From Bog-756 sp963831535 (lineage in GTDB: Bacteria; Actinomycetota; Acidimicrobiia; Acidimicrobiales; RAAP-2), in contig CAWHQP010000008.1 of NCBI GenBank assembly GCA_963831535.1, forward strand, positions 186,001 to 250,000: a stretch of 64,000 nucleotides of DNA, given 5' to 3'. The translations under genes were made by a program, and so were the position numbers. Of the stretch, positions 37,143-46,990 are shown in pieces. The number at the start of each line of letters is the position of its first letter. The first letter of the stretch is position 1. The notes beneath the pieces were generated by a model that was not told the origin of the DNA, made no database searches, and saw only the letters and a program-made list of their open reading frames with translations.

Positions 37143-37439
37143 GTGCCCGCAGAGACCCATGTAGAAGAGGGTCCGCTCGACCGAAGCAAGGTGCTGGAGC
37201 TCATCCGCGACCTGCTCGCCGACATTTTGGAGATCGAACCGTCGGTGATCACCGAGTCCTCCTCGTTCGCCGAGGATCTAGATGCTGACTCCTTGGCCCT
37301 GATCGAGCTGGTGGAGGGGTTGGAGGAGGAGCTGGGTGAGCGCTCGGTCGGTTTCCGCATCGACGATGAGGATCTGGAGGAGCTGCGTACCGTTCGGGAC
37401 GCCGTCGACTACGTCTACGCCAAGCTCGGAGGGGCCTAA
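37143..37439 (+). CDS. acpP: acyl carrier protein
   Basis: 98 residues from GTG 37143. The phosphopantetheine-attachment motif is LDADSLALIELVEGLEEEL, with the Ser after Asp. The preceding helix is KVLELIRDLLADILEI. It is slightly longer than the usual 75-85 residues because of an N-terminal tail and a long acidic last helix. Immediately upstream of rnc, the common place of acpP, and it supplies acyl groups to PlsX and FAS enzymes. Confidence 0.92.
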   Translation: MPAETHVEEGPLDRSKVLELIRDLLADILEIEPSVITESSSFAEDLDADSLALIELVEGLEEELGERSVGFRIDDEDLEELRTVRDAVDYVYAKLGGA

Positions 37440-37447
37440 GGCGCCCC

Positions 37448-38185
37448 ATGGCGCCCCTCGCCGACTCGGGAACGCCCGGGGAGCAGTACCGGTCGCAGTG
37501 GTCCGACGACCATATCGGGTACCGGTTCAAGGAGCCGGATCTCTTGGACCAGGCCATGGCCCACCGTTCGTGGTGCGCCGAAGAGGCCGGCCGGTCGTCC
37601 AACGAGCGCCTCGAGTTCCTCGGTGATGCCGTCCTGGGCCTGGTGGTGGCCGAGTACACGTATCGGAACCACGCCGACCTGTCGGACGGGGTGATGTCCA
37701 AGGTCCGGGCCTCGGTGGTCAACACCCGGGTACTGGCCGAGGTGGCTCTCGAACTCGGGATCGACGAGCACCTGCGATTGGGGCGAGGTGAAGATCTCTC
37801 GGGGGGACGGTCAAAAGAGTCGATCCTGGCCGACTCCACCGAGGCCGTCTTCGGCGCCGTCTACCTCGATGGGGGACTGGCCGAGGCCGAGCGGGTCATC
37901 CTGTCCCTGCTCAGGGGCAGGATCGCCCTGGCCGTCGGAGAGCCCGGTGAGTCGGACCACAAGAGCCGTCTCCAGGAGCTGAGCGTGCGCCTCGGACGGG
38001 GTGTCCCCCTCTACGAGGTGGAGGGTTCGGGGCCCGATCATGCCCGGCGGTACCTGGCCACGGTGTACGTTGCTGGCCAGCGCCTCGGCACGGGGGAGGG
38101 GCGTTCGAAGAAGGACGCCGAGCAGATGGCCGCCCAGGTCGCCTGCGGTACGTTGGAAGTCGAGAGAGGCGGGGGGAATGCCTGA
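37448..38185 (+). CDS. rnc: ribonuclease III
   Basis: Cleaves double-stranded RNA in rRNA and mRNA processing. 245 residues. RNase III signature ERLEFLGDAVLGLVV, then LADSTEAVFGAVYLDGG with the metal-binding Asp and Glu, and a C-terminal dsRNA-binding domain (SRLQELSVRLGR, then AEQMAAQVACGTL). ATG 37448 lies eight bases after the acpP stop. The 3' end overlaps mutM by eight bases. Confidence 0.95.
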   Translation: MAPLADSGTPGEQYRSQWSDDHIGYRFKEPDLLDQAMAHRSWCAEEAGRSSNERLEFLGDAVLGLVVAEYTYRNHADLSDGVMSKVRASVVNTRVLAEVALELGIDEHLRLGRGEDLSGGRSKESILADSTEAVFGAVYLDGGLAEAERVILSLLRGRIALAVGEPGESDHKSRLQELSVRLGRGVPLYEVEGSGPDHARRYLATVYVAGQRLGTGEGRSKKDAEQMAAQVACGTLEVERGGGNA

Positions 38186-39020
38186 GCTTCCCGAAGTCGA
38201 GACCATCCGGCGCGACCTCCAAGGTGAGGTCGTCGGACGGAAGATCAAGTCGGTCGAGGTCAGAAACGGCCGGACGGTACGGCGACACCCGAGCGCCAAG
38301 CAGTTCCGCGCCCGGCTGGAGGGCCACACCATCAAGGCCATCGACCGTTCGGGGAAGTACCTGCTCTTAGGGCTGGACGACGGCTCGACGCTCGTGGTCC
38401 ACTTGGGCATGAGCGGCCAGTTGCAGCGAGCCAAAAGCGCCAAAGAGGCCAAGGCGCCCCACACCCACGCCGTGCTCACCTTCTCCCAGGGGGGACAGCT
38501 CCGCTTCGTGGACCCCCGCACCTTCGGCGAGATGTTCGTATCGGCGGCTCCGGCCGAGGGGGAGCGTGCACTGCCCGAACTCGCCCACCTGGGGTTCGAC
38601 CCGCTCGAAGACATCATGAGCTGGGAGAAATTCTGGGTCCTGTTGTCCCAGCACAAGAGCGGGCTGAAGGCACTGCTCATGGACCAGGAGTTCGTCGCCG
38701 GCATCGGCAACATGTACGCCGACGAGATCCTCTTTGCCGCCGGCCTCCGCTACGACCGTCTGTCCAACTCGCTCTCGTCCCAGGAGGTACGCCGCCTCTA
38801 CCGTTCGATGGTCGAGACACTGGCCGAGGCGGTCAAGCGCCGGGGCTCGTCCCTGGCCGACGAGCAGTACCGGGACCTGTTCGGCGAGGTGGGGGACTAC
38901 CAGGACCAGCACCAGGCCTACGACCGTGAGGGCCAGGCCTGCCGGCGGTGCCGGGCCACCATCGTCAGGGTCAAGTCCGGTGGGCGGTCCACGTTCTTCT
39001 GCGAGCACTGCCAGGTCTGA
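38178..39020 (+). CDS. mutM: formamidopyrimidine-DNA glycosylase
   Basis: Removes oxidised purines such as 8-oxoguanine. 280 residues. After the initiator Met the catalytic Pro2 and Glu3 follow directly (PELPEVETIRRDL). Also visible are HLGMSGQL, the helix-two-turn-helix region KALLMDQEFVAGIGNMYADE, and a C-terminal zinc finger CRRC-CEHC (ACRRCRATIVR and FFCEHCQV). ATG 38178 is fixed by the need for Pro2. It overlaps rnc. Confidence 0.96.
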   Translation: MPELPEVETIRRDLQGEVVGRKIKSVEVRNGRTVRRHPSAKQFRARLEGHTIKAIDRSGKYLLLGLDDGSTLVVHLGMSGQLQRAKSAKEAKAPHTHAVLTFSQGGQLRFVDPRTFGEMFVSAAPAEGERALPELAHLGFDPLEDIMSWEKFWVLLSQHKSGLKALLMDQEFVAGIGNMYADEILFAAGLRYDRLSNSLSSQEVRRLYRSMVETLAEAVKRRGSSLADEQYRDLFGEVGDYQDQHQAYDREGQACRRCRATIVRVKSGGRSTFFCEHCQV

Positions 39021-39104
39021 CCAACCCGGCTACGACCGGTTCGCGCCGCCCGCTTGATCAGGGTCTCCCCGGGGGGTGGTGACGACCGATAGGGTGAGCG
39101 CGCA

Positions 39105-42100
39105 GTGTTCCTGAAGTCGCTCTCCCTCAAAGGATTCAAGTCCTTCGCCGACCCGGCGGTGCTCGAATTCGAGCCCGGCATCACCGTGGTGGTCGGTCCC
39201 AACGGGAGCGGCAAGTCCAACGTGGTCGACGCCGTGGCGTGGGTCCTCGGTGCCCAGGGACCCCGCACGTTGCGCTCGGCCAAGATGGAGGACGTCATCT
39301 TCATGGGCACGGCCAACCGCCCGGCCCTCGGGCGGGCCGAAGTCACGCTCACCATCGACAATAGCGCCGGGAAACTGGCCACCGACCTCGCGGAGATCAC
39401 CATCACCCGGACGCTGTTCCGGTCGGGTGACAGCGAGTACTCCATCAACGGGGCCCCCTGTCGGCTCCTCGACATCCAAGAGCTGCTCTCCGACACCGGG
39501 GTCGGGCGTCAACAGCATGTGATCATCAGCCAGGGACATCTCGACGCCATCTTGGAGGCGCGGCCCGAGGACCGTCGGGCCGTCATCGAGGAGGCGGCCG
39601 GTGTCCTCAAGTTCCGCCGTCGCCGGGAGCGGTCCGAGCGGCGCCTGGCCTCCACCGAGGAGAACCTCGAGCGCCTCTTCGACCTGGTGCGTGAGGTCAA
39701 ACGTCAGATCCGGCCGCTCGAACGCCAGGCCGCCGCCGCCCGCTCCTACACCGGGCTGTCCGACGAGCTGCGTGCCGTCCGTCTCTACGTGGCCGGGTCG
39801 GAGCTGTCGGCCCTCGACCGGCGGCACGCCGAGGGAGCCCGCGCCCAGGCCGAGCTGACCGCAACCGAGACCCGGCTCCGGGGGGCCCTGACCCAGCTCG
39901 ACGCCGACACCGAGCGCACCGCCGACGAGATGTCGGCGCAACGGGAGTCCGACCTGGCCTCGGCGCTCGGGCGGACCGAGGGCATGGTGGAGCGGTCCCG
40001 CGGCCTCTCCGGCGTGCTCCGGGAGCGCCAACGGTCCCTGGCTCAGGCTCTCGACGCCGCCGCCGACGCCGATGTGGTGTCGACCCTGGAGGCCGAGGGT
40101 GCCCGCCTGACCTCCGAGCTCGAGGCCACCGGGGACGAGGAAACCACCCTGGAGCCGGAACGCGACGCCCTGACCGCCGTGGAGGCCGCCGCGGCGGCCG
40201 AGCTCGAGGCCCACCTGGCGTCATGGGGGGACGGCGCCGAACTCCGCCAGGCCGAGGAAGCGGTGACGGTGGCCGAGGGACAGGTGGCATCTCTGGAACA
40301 CGCCCTTGAACGCGACCGGCGCGCGCTGGCCCAGCTCACGGCCCGGATGGCTGCGACCGAGCGACGGTTCGGGCTCCTCGAGGGCGAGGACCACGAAGTG
40401 CGCGAGCGGGAGGCCGAGACCGAACAGGCCCGCCACCACCTCCAGGCCGTGGTGGCCGAGACCGAGGCTACGCACGGGCGGGCCATCCGACGTTTGGAAG
40501 CGGCCGAGCAGGCCCTCCGGCAGGCTGAACAAGAGCTGGCCCGGTCCAACGCCCGGGCCGACGCCCTCGAGCGGGCCCTTGACGAGGCCCGGGGCGCGGC
40601 CGGAGCCGAGCTGCTGGCCGGGATCGACGGCGTGGTGGGCACGCTGCTCGACGTGGTCGAGGTCGACGAGGGGTGGGAGGATGCCTTCGAGGCGGCCGTG
40701 GGGGCGTCGGTGGCCGCGGTGGTGGTGTCCGGGAGCCAGCCGGCCAAGGCCGCCCTGTCCCGTCTCCGCCAGGGCGGGGCCACCGGTGCCGTGCTGGCCC
40801 TCACCGGAGCTGGATCGGAGGCGACCGCCTCAGGAGCAGCCACCCCGGTGCCGACGGGTACCGAGTCCATTCGCCCCCATGTCCGACCTCATGCCGGGGG
40901 ACGGGACATCTCGGGTTTGGACGCCGTGCTCGACACCCTGCTGAACGGGTCGTGCTGCACCCACGGCGGGTGGTCCGAGGCCATCGATCTGGCCCTGGCC
41001 CGACCCGATCTGGTGGTGGTCACGCGCGAGGGGGACCGGTTCTCACCCACCGGATGGCGGGTGCGGGCCTCGGGTGGCGTCGTCACCGCCGCCCTCGTTG
41101 AGGAGGCCCGGGCACGGGCCGAGGTAGCCGCCGTGGCCGCTTCCGAAGCGGCTGAGGAGCGCACCCTGGCCCGCGTGTCGGTGGAGGCGGCGAGGACCGC
41201 GGCCACCGAGGCGGTGCGGGCCGACGATCGCAACGAGGTGGCCCATCAGACGGCCCGGGCGTCCCACCAGCGCGTGGCCAGCGACCTGGTCGCAGTGGCC
41301 GCCGAGCTGGAGGAGGTCCGGCGGGACCACGCCGAGCTGGACGAGCGGACGGCGCGGGACACGGCACGGGCTGCTGGCCTGCGGAACGAGCTGCCGTTGT
41401 TGGAGCAGGCCCGGGAACGTGCCGCCGAGCGCATGGCCGCCGGTCGTCAGGAACGCCAGGCCATCGACGAGCGGATCGCCGAAGCGGCCCAGCTCCGCAG
41501 CGAGTGGGAAGTCCGGTCGGCGGGCCTGGTCGAGCGGCGCCGGGTGCTGACCGAGCGGTTGCGGGAGGTGGAACGCCGACTCACGGGACATGCCGATGAG
41601 CGCCGGGAGGCTGCCGAGCGGCGGGTCAGGCTGGAGGCCGACGCCACCGCGGTGGCCCGGCTCTTGGAGGTGATCGCCGCGGCTCAGCACCGGCTGGATG
41701 CCGCCCTGGCTGAGTTGCGGGAGCGCTACCGGATGCAGCTGGAGGCGGTCAAGGCGGGTGGTGCCCGCCTCGAGGAGTTGCGTCGGCAGCGGTCGGCCAA
41801 CGAGCACGAACTGGCGGCGGCGCGCGGTCGGCTGCAGAAGATCGAACTGGACCTGGTGGAGGCCACGATCCGGCGAGAGACTGTCGTCGAGACGTTGCGT
41901 CACGATCTGGCCTGCACCCCTCAGGACGCCCTAGCCGCTCCCACCCCCGAGCTGGCCGAGGGCACCGATCCACCCAGCCGCATCGTGGAGTTGGAGGCGG
42001 AGCTGGCGGCCCTCGGGCCGGTCAATCCCCTGGCTCTCGAGGAGCTCTCGGAGTTGGGCGAGCGGCACCAATTTCTCGAGGCCCAGGTCGAGGACGTGCG

Positions 42101-43202
42101 CAACGCACGCCGGGAGCTCCATCACGTCATCAGGACCCTTGACGAGGAAATCATGCACGTGTTCGACTCGGCCTTCGCCGATGTCAACGAGCACTTTTCG
42201 TCCCTAGTCGACTCGCTCTTCCCCGGGGGGACCGGCCGACTCTCCCTGACGGATCCCGAGAACCTGCTGGACACCGGGGTCGACGTGGAGGTGCGTCCGG
42301 CGGGTCGCAACGTGCGGCGCCTGTCCCTGCTCTCCGGCGGCGAGCGGTCGCTCGTGGCACTGGCCTTCCTGTTCGCCGTCTTCCGCAGTCGGCCATCGCC
42401 CTTCTACCTGATGGACGAGGTGGAGGCGGCCCTCGACGACGTGAACCTCCAGCGCTTCCTCGGTCTGGTCCATGAGTTCCGCGGCGAGGCCCAGCTGATC
42501 ATCGTGAGCCACCAGAAGCGGACCATGGAGGCCGCGGACGCCCTGTACGGGGTGACCATGGCCCCGGGCGGCTCCTCCAAGGTGGTCAGCCAGAAGGTCC
42601 CCCGTGACCGCGGCGACGTCGTGGGTGGACACGCCATCGGCGGACAAGGTGATGGGAACGCCGAGGACGACGACGACGCCGGCCCCGGCGTGGGGGCCGA
42701 CGGGGACGACGGCGCATCCGGCCGATCCCGGCTCTCGATCGCTGCGGTCCGCGAATCGGTGCCGCTGGATGATCAGGGCGAGGTCGAGGACGAATCCGTG
42801 GGTGAAGTCCGGTCCGAAGCCGAACCCGACGTCGATCCTCAACCTGAGCCCGGACCCGATGCGCTCACCCACCTGGAACCCATCCCGGTTCCCGATGCCA
42901 GGTTCTCCCCGGATTTCCCGGCCCACGTGACCAGCGATGCGCCGCTCGGCGACGTGTCGGAGCCTCGTGAGGAGCTGACGGCCGACCCCTCGACGGTCAA
43001 GGAACCGGCACCCCCGACGGGACCGGCGGGGGAGACCGCCGATGAGTTCGGTTCCGACCATGGCCTGGACGTCGACGATGCCCTGACGGACGGGGACGCC
43101 GTGACCGAACCCGATCCTCCACGACGGGAGCCCGGCATCAGCGCCACGGGTTGGCAGCCGCGCGTGATCCGGCCCGAACGGGTCGGGGGAAGCGAGCCGT
43201 GA
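39105..43202 (+). CDS. smc: chromosome segregation protein SMC with long acidic C-terminal tail
   Basis: 1365 residues. Head: Walker A GPNGSGKSNVVDAVAWVLG near residue 32; C-terminal LSGGERSLVALAFLF signature and Walker B FYLMDEVEAALDD. Between them are two long coiled coils and a hinge near residues 505-665. The SMC fold should end near residue 1165 (SHQKRTMEAADALYG, MAPGGSSKVVSQKV). The remaining ~200 residues are acidic, Pro/Glu/Asp-rich and disordered, which is unusual for bacterial SMC. The stop overlaps the ftsY start. Start GTG 39105, after an 84-base gap from mutM. Confidence 0.95.
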   Translation: MFLKSLSLKGFKSFADPAVLEFEPGITVVVGPNGSGKSNVVDAVAWVLGAQGPRTLRSAKMEDVIFMGTANRPALGRAEVTLTIDNSAGKLATDLAEITITRTLFRSGDSEYSINGAPCRLLDIQELLSDTGVGRQQHVIISQGHLDAILEARPEDRRAVIEEAAGVLKFRRRRERSERRLASTEENLERLFDLVREVKRQIRPLERQAAAARSYTGLSDELRAVRLYVAGSELSALDRRHAEGARAQAELTATETRLRGALTQLDADTERTADEMSAQRESDLASALGRTEGMVERSRGLSGVLRERQRSLAQALDAAADADVVSTLEAEGARLTSELEATGDEETTLEPERDALTAVEAAAAAELEAHLASWGDGAELRQAEEAVTVAEGQVASLEHALERDRRALAQLTARMAATERRFGLLEGEDHEVREREAETEQARHHLQAVVAETEATHGRAIRRLEAAEQALRQAEQELARSNARADALERALDEARGAAGAELLAGIDGVVGTLLDVVEVDEGWEDAFEAAVGASVAAVVVSGSQPAKAALSRLRQGGATGAVLALTGAGSEATASGAATPVPTGTESIRPHVRPHAGGRDISGLDAVLDTLLNGSCCTHGGWSEAIDLALARPDLVVVTREGDRFSPTGWRVRASGGVVTAALVEEARARAEVAAVAASEAAEERTLARVSVEAARTAATEAVRADDRNEVAHQTARASHQRVASDLVAVAAELEEVRRDHAELDERTARDTARAAGLRNELPLLEQARERAAERMAAGRQERQAIDERIAEAAQLRSEWEVRSAGLVERRRVLTERLREVERRLTGHADERREAAERRVRLEADATAVARLLEVIAAAQHRLDAALAELRERYRMQLEAVKAGGARLEELRRQRSANEHELAAARGRLQKIELDLVEATIRRETVVETLRHDLACTPQDALAAPTPELAEGTDPPSRIVELEAELAALGPVNPLALEELSELGERHQFLEAQVEDVRNARRELHHVIRTLDEEIMHVFDSAFADVNEHFSSLVDSLFPGGTGRLSLTDPENLLDTGVDVEVRPAGRNVRRLSLLSGGERSLVALAFLFAVFRSRPSPFYLMDEVEAALDDVNLQRFLGLVHEFRGEAQLIIVSHQKRTMEAADALYGVTMAPGGSSKVVSQKVPRDRGDVVGGHAIGGQGDGNAEDDDDAGPGVGADGDDGASGRSRLSIAAVRESVPLDDQGEVEDESVGEVRSEAEPDVDPQPEPGPDALTHLEPIPVPDARFSPDFPAHVTSDAPLGDVSEPREELTADPSTVKEPAPPTGPAGETADEFGSDHGLDVDDALTDGDAVTEPDPPRREPGISATGWQPRVIRPERVGGSEP

Positions 43203-44464
43203 TCGAGGCATCGCTGCTGGCATCAGGTTCCGACGTGTTGATCGGCCTGGTCATCGCCGTTCCGGTCCTGATCGTCGGTGGAGGCGTCGCCATCGGACTC
43301 CGCCTGCGGGGCCGGGCCGGCAAGAGCGTGGTCCCTCCCGGCGAGGTGGCGAGCGACGCACCCACTGACGTGGAGCTGTCGCGCAGCGCCCGGGCCGCCC
43401 GGAGGACCACCCCCGGCCCCGAAACGGGCGACGCCGAGACTGACACCGAACTTGGGGCACACCCGGAGCCGGTCCGGGAGCCCGAACCGGAGCCCGCCAC
43501 CTACAGGAGCCGTCTGGGCAAGGCCCGTGGGCTGCTGTCCGGGTACGTCGGTGCTGTCCGGTCCCGGGGGAAGATCGACGCCGCCACCTGGGACGAGCTC
43601 GAGGAGGCGCTGATCCGTGCCGACGTCGGGGTCGGAGCCACGGACAGCCTGCTCGCCGATCTGCGGGCCCGGGTCAAGAGCGGGGACATCGGGGGAGCCG
43701 ACGCCCTCGTCGATGCGCTGAAGGCTGATCTCGTGGTCATGCTGTCCACCGCCGACGCCTCGCTGGCGGTCCCGGGCGCCACCACGCCCGACGGCGGCCC
43801 GGACGATGCTCATTCCGACGCCTCGGACAACGGCTCCGCTGGTGCCGAGACCGCCTCCCCGGTCGATGTCTGGCTGTTCGTCGGCGTGAACGGGGTGGGT
43901 AAGACCACCACCGTGGGCAAGGTGGCCAACCGACTCTCGACTGCGGGAAGCAAAGTCCTGCTGGCGGCGGGGGATACGTTCCGCGCCGCAGCCGGGGAGC
44001 AGCTGGCCATGTGGGCCTCGCGGGCCGATGCCGACATCGTGCGGGGTGCCGAGGGAGGAGACCCGAGCTCGGTGGTGTTCGACGCCGTGCAGCGGGCCGA
44101 GGCGAAGGGCTACGCCGTCGTGCTGGCCGACACCGCGGGTCGGTTGCACAACAAGGTCAACCTCATCGAGGAGCTGAAGAAGATCCGTCGGGTGGCCGGG
44201 AGACCCCCGGGCCGGGTGGTCGAGGTACTGCTGGTCCTCGATGCCACCACCGGGCAGAACGGGCTGACCCAGGCCAAGGTGTTCCTGGAGGCCGTGGAGG
44301 TGACCGGTGTCGTCCTGACCAAGCTGGACGGCACGGCCAAGGGCGGCATCGTGGTGGCCATCCAACGGGAACTCGGGCTGCCCGTGAAGCTGGTCGGTCT
44401 GGGTGAGGGTGTCAACGACCTCGTCGACTTCGACGCCGCCGCCTTCGTGGACGCACTCTTCTGA
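43199..44464 (+). CDS. ftsY: signal recognition particle receptor FtsY
   Basis: 421 residues. The N-terminus has a membrane segment (VLIGLVIAVPVLIVGGGVAI), followed by an acidic linker. The NG domain starts near residue 100 (YRSRLGKARGLLSGYVGAV). GTPase motifs: G1 GVNGVGKTTTVGKVANRL, DTAGRLHNK, TKLDGTAKGG. A Gly/Asp/Ser insert near residues 195-220 separates the N and G parts. GTG 43199 overlaps the smc stop. A true N-terminal membrane helix is common in actinobacterial FtsY. Confidence 0.95.
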   Translation: MIEASLLASGSDVLIGLVIAVPVLIVGGGVAIGLRLRGRAGKSVVPPGEVASDAPTDVELSRSARAARRTTPGPETGDAETDTELGAHPEPVREPEPEPATYRSRLGKARGLLSGYVGAVRSRGKIDAATWDELEEALIRADVGVGATDSLLADLRARVKSGDIGGADALVDALKADLVVMLSTADASLAVPGATTPDGGPDDAHSDASDNGSAGAETASPVDVWLFVGVNGVGKTTTVGKVANRLSTAGSKVLLAAGDTFRAAAGEQLAMWASRADADIVRGAEGGDPSSVVFDAVQRAEAKGYAVVLADTAGRLHNKVNLIEELKKIRRVAGRPPGRVVEVLLVLDATTGQNGLTQAKVFLEAVEVTGVVLTKLDGTAKGGIVVAIQRELGLPVKLVGLGEGVNDLVDFDAAAFVDALF

Positions 44465-44563
44465 GCCCGTTCACGGCCCTGCCCGGGCCCGGTCCTTCGG
44501 GGGACCCGATTCCGCCCCTGACGCAACACGGTTCCGCCTCCGGTCCTGTAGCCTGAGGCACCC

Positions 44564-46117
44564 ATGTTCGAGAGCCTGTCTGACCGATTCGAGGGGATCC
44601 TCAGCCGTCTCCGCAGTCGGGGACGTCTGACCGACGCCGACGTCGACGAGGTCCTGCGGGAGATCCGCACCGCACTGCTGGAGGCGGACGTCGAGATCGG
44701 CGTCGTACGCGGCTTCACCGACGCCGTGAGGTCCCGCTGCGTGGGCCTTGAGCTCTCCCAGTCGCTCAGCCCGGGTCAGCAGGTCATCAAGATCGTCAAC
44801 GAGGAGCTGGTCGCCATCCTCGGTGGCGAGACGCTCCGCATCACCTACGCCAGTCGTCCGCCCACCGTCATCCTCCTGGCCGGCCTGCAGGGCTCGGGCA
44901 AGACCACCACCTCGGCCAAGCTGGCCCGGTGGTTCAAACAGCAGGGTCGCAATCCCATGCTGGTGGGGGCCGACCTCCAGCGGCCGGCCGCCGTGGAGCA
45001 GCTGCGGGTGTTGGGTGGTCAGGCCGGGATCACCGTGTTCAGCGAGCCGACCGACCCGGTAGCGGTGTCGGAGGCCGGACTGGAGGAGGCTCGACGGCTG
45101 GGCCGAGACGTCCTCATCGTGGACACCGCCGGTCGCCTGGCCATCGACGAGGACCTGATGGAGGAGATCCGTCAGATCGCCGGCGCCGTCGACCCCCACT
45201 ACACGTTCCTGGTCATCGACGCCATGACCGGCCAGGACGCCGTCGCCACTGCTTCCGCCTTCCACGACTCCCTGACGCTCGACGGTGTCATCCTCACCAA
45301 GCTGGACGGGGATGCCCGCGGCGGGGCCGCCCTCTCCGTCAAGGAGGTGGTGGGCCGGCCCATCGCCTTCGCCTCCACCGGCGAGAAGCTCGACGACTTC
45401 GACCAGTTCCACCCCGACCGGATGGCCGACAGGATCCTCGGTATGGGGGATGTGCTCAGCCTGATCGAGCAGGCCGAGCGGACGATGGACAAGGACGTCG
45501 CTACCAAGGGCGCCGCCGCCATGTTGGAGGGCCGGTTCTCCCTGGAGGACTTCCTCGAGCAGCTCCAGCAGGTCAAGAAGATGGGCTCCATGTCGAGCAT
45601 GATGTCGCTGATACCCGGGATACCGAAGGATCTGAAGCAGGCCTCCTCGCAGATCGACGATCGGCAGATCGGCCAGATCGAGGCCATCATCCGTTCCATG
45701 ACCCCGACCGAGCGGAGCGATCCGGCCATCATCGACGGGGCCCGCCGTGTGAGGATCGCCAACGGAAGCGGTACGGCCACTTCCGACGTCAACGCCCTCC
45801 TCAAGCAGTTCAAAGAGATGCAGAAGATGATGAAGGGGATGGGCAAGGGCGGCATGGCCGGCGCCCTGGGCGGCCTCGGAGGTCTGTTGGGGCGGGGGGG
45901 ACCCAAGCTGTCGCCGAAGGCCATGGCCGACATGGCCGGGATGGCCGAGCTGGAGGCGTCGGGGGACTTTGCCGGATTCCCCGGACTGGAGGCCGACGGT
46001 GGGGCGCTTGGGGCCGGTCCCGGTGGTGTTCCCCAGGGTTCGGGCCGACCCAAGGGCAAGGGCAAGGGCAAGAAAAAGGGCAAGGGCGGAGGCCGAGTCA
46101 CGCCCAAGGCCCGCTGA
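44564..46117 (+). CDS. ffh: signal recognition particle protein Ffh
   Basis: 517 residues. N domain from MFESLSDRFEGILSRLRSRG, G domain with GLQGSGKTTTSAKLARWF, DTAGRL and TKLDGDARGGAAL, and a Met-rich M domain (MSSMMSLIPG, then MQKMMKGMGKGGM) that binds signal peptides and SRP RNA. The C-terminus is a long Gly-rich, finally Lys-rich tail (KGKGKGKKKGKGGG). ATG 44564. Follows ftsY by 99 bases, the conserved order. Confidence 0.96.
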   Translation: MFESLSDRFEGILSRLRSRGRLTDADVDEVLREIRTALLEADVEIGVVRGFTDAVRSRCVGLELSQSLSPGQQVIKIVNEELVAILGGETLRITYASRPPTVILLAGLQGSGKTTTSAKLARWFKQQGRNPMLVGADLQRPAAVEQLRVLGGQAGITVFSEPTDPVAVSEAGLEEARRLGRDVLIVDTAGRLAIDEDLMEEIRQIAGAVDPHYTFLVIDAMTGQDAVATASAFHDSLTLDGVILTKLDGDARGGAALSVKEVVGRPIAFASTGEKLDDFDQFHPDRMADRILGMGDVLSLIEQAERTMDKDVATKGAAAMLEGRFSLEDFLEQLQQVKKMGSMSSMMSLIPGIPKDLKQASSQIDDRQIGQIEAIIRSMTPTERSDPAIIDGARRVRIANGSGTATSDVNALLKQFKEMQKMMKGMGKGGMAGALGGLGGLLGRGGPKLSPKAMADMAGMAELEASGDFAGFPGLEADGGALGAGPGGVPQGSGRPKGKGKGKKKGKGGGRVTPKAR

Positions 46118-46253
46118 GCCGAGGAGTTCCGACAGGCAAGAGGGCGGTCCACCCAGACCGTCCAAACAACGATCGATCGGCCCCCGTGCACGCGTCGCCC
46201 TCTAATGGTGGGAGACTGTCGGGCGCTATCGACAGAGTGCAGAGGAGTACACC

Positions 46254-46541
46254 GTGGCAGTAAAGCTCCGCCTCGTGCGGATCGGGAAGAAGAAGCAGCC
46301 GACTTACCGGCTGGTGGCGGCGGACAGCCGTTCGCCGCGCAATGGCCGTTTCATCGAGATCGTGGGCACCTACGCCCCCCGGGGGAAGTCCTTGGCCGAG
46401 CCCGATGCCGTTATCGAGATCGACAATGCCAAGGCCGTGAAGTGGCTCTCCGAGGGGGCTACTCCCACCGAGCGGGTTGAGAAGCTCCTGAAGAAGTCCG
46501 GCGCCCTGGACGAGTTCGCTGCGGCCAAGGCGGCGAAGTGA
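46254..46541 (+). CDS. rpsP: 30S ribosomal protein S16
   Basis: 95 residues from GTG 46254: AVKLRLVRIGKKKQPTYRLV, RSPRNGRFIEIVGTYAPRG, ending in an Ala/Lys helix. A GAGGAG ribosome site lies about six bases upstream. The stop overlaps the khpA start (GTGA). The 136 bases before it hold no gene. Confidence 0.97.
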   Translation: MAVKLRLVRIGKKKQPTYRLVAADSRSPRNGRFIEIVGTYAPRGKSLAEPDAVIEIDNAKAVKWLSEGATPTERVEKLLKKSGALDEFAAAKAAK

Positions 46542-46875
46542 CCGACGAAATGGCCGTGGACTCGGCCGACGACGTCAACACCATCGAGCGACGAGGACCA
46601 CGAGGACGACGATGCCGGAAACCGGGTGTCGGGCGGGACCCCCCTGGCCGTCGTGACCTATCTGGTCAGCTCCATCACCTCCGATCCCGACGCCGTGGTC
46701 ATCAACACCGAGGAGCGGGGCGACTCGGTGCGCTTCCGGATCCATGTAGCGCCCGACGACATGGGGCGGGTCATCGGTCGTCGGGGTCGTGTGGCCCAGG
46801 CCATCCGCACCGTGGTGGCGGCGGCAGGGCGCACGAGACGGGGTCCAGACCAGCGTCGACATCGTCGACGACTGA
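46538..46875 (+). CDS. khpA: KH-domain RNA-binding protein KhpA (two frameshifts)
   Basis: Small RNA-binding protein normally encoded between rpsP and rimM. It begins GTG 46538 overlapping rpsP (TDEMAVDSADDVNTIE). After a shift near 46590 the frame continues as TPLAVVTYLVSSITSDPDAV to the KH loop MGRVIGRRGRVAQAIRTVV. After another shift near 46830 it ends GVQTSVDIVDD at the stop at 46875. The joined product is about 112 residues with the GxxG of the KH fold intact (GRRG). The gene is probably whole and the shifts are sequence errors. Confidence 0.85.
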
Positions 46876-46990
46876 GTCCCCGGCGTGGTGAGCGGAGCCG
46901 CTCACGCAACGGGGTGGCGGCATCCACCCGGTTCCATCCGACACGGGCCGCCCGCCCAGTTCGGAGCCCGATCCGACCACCGATCCCGGT

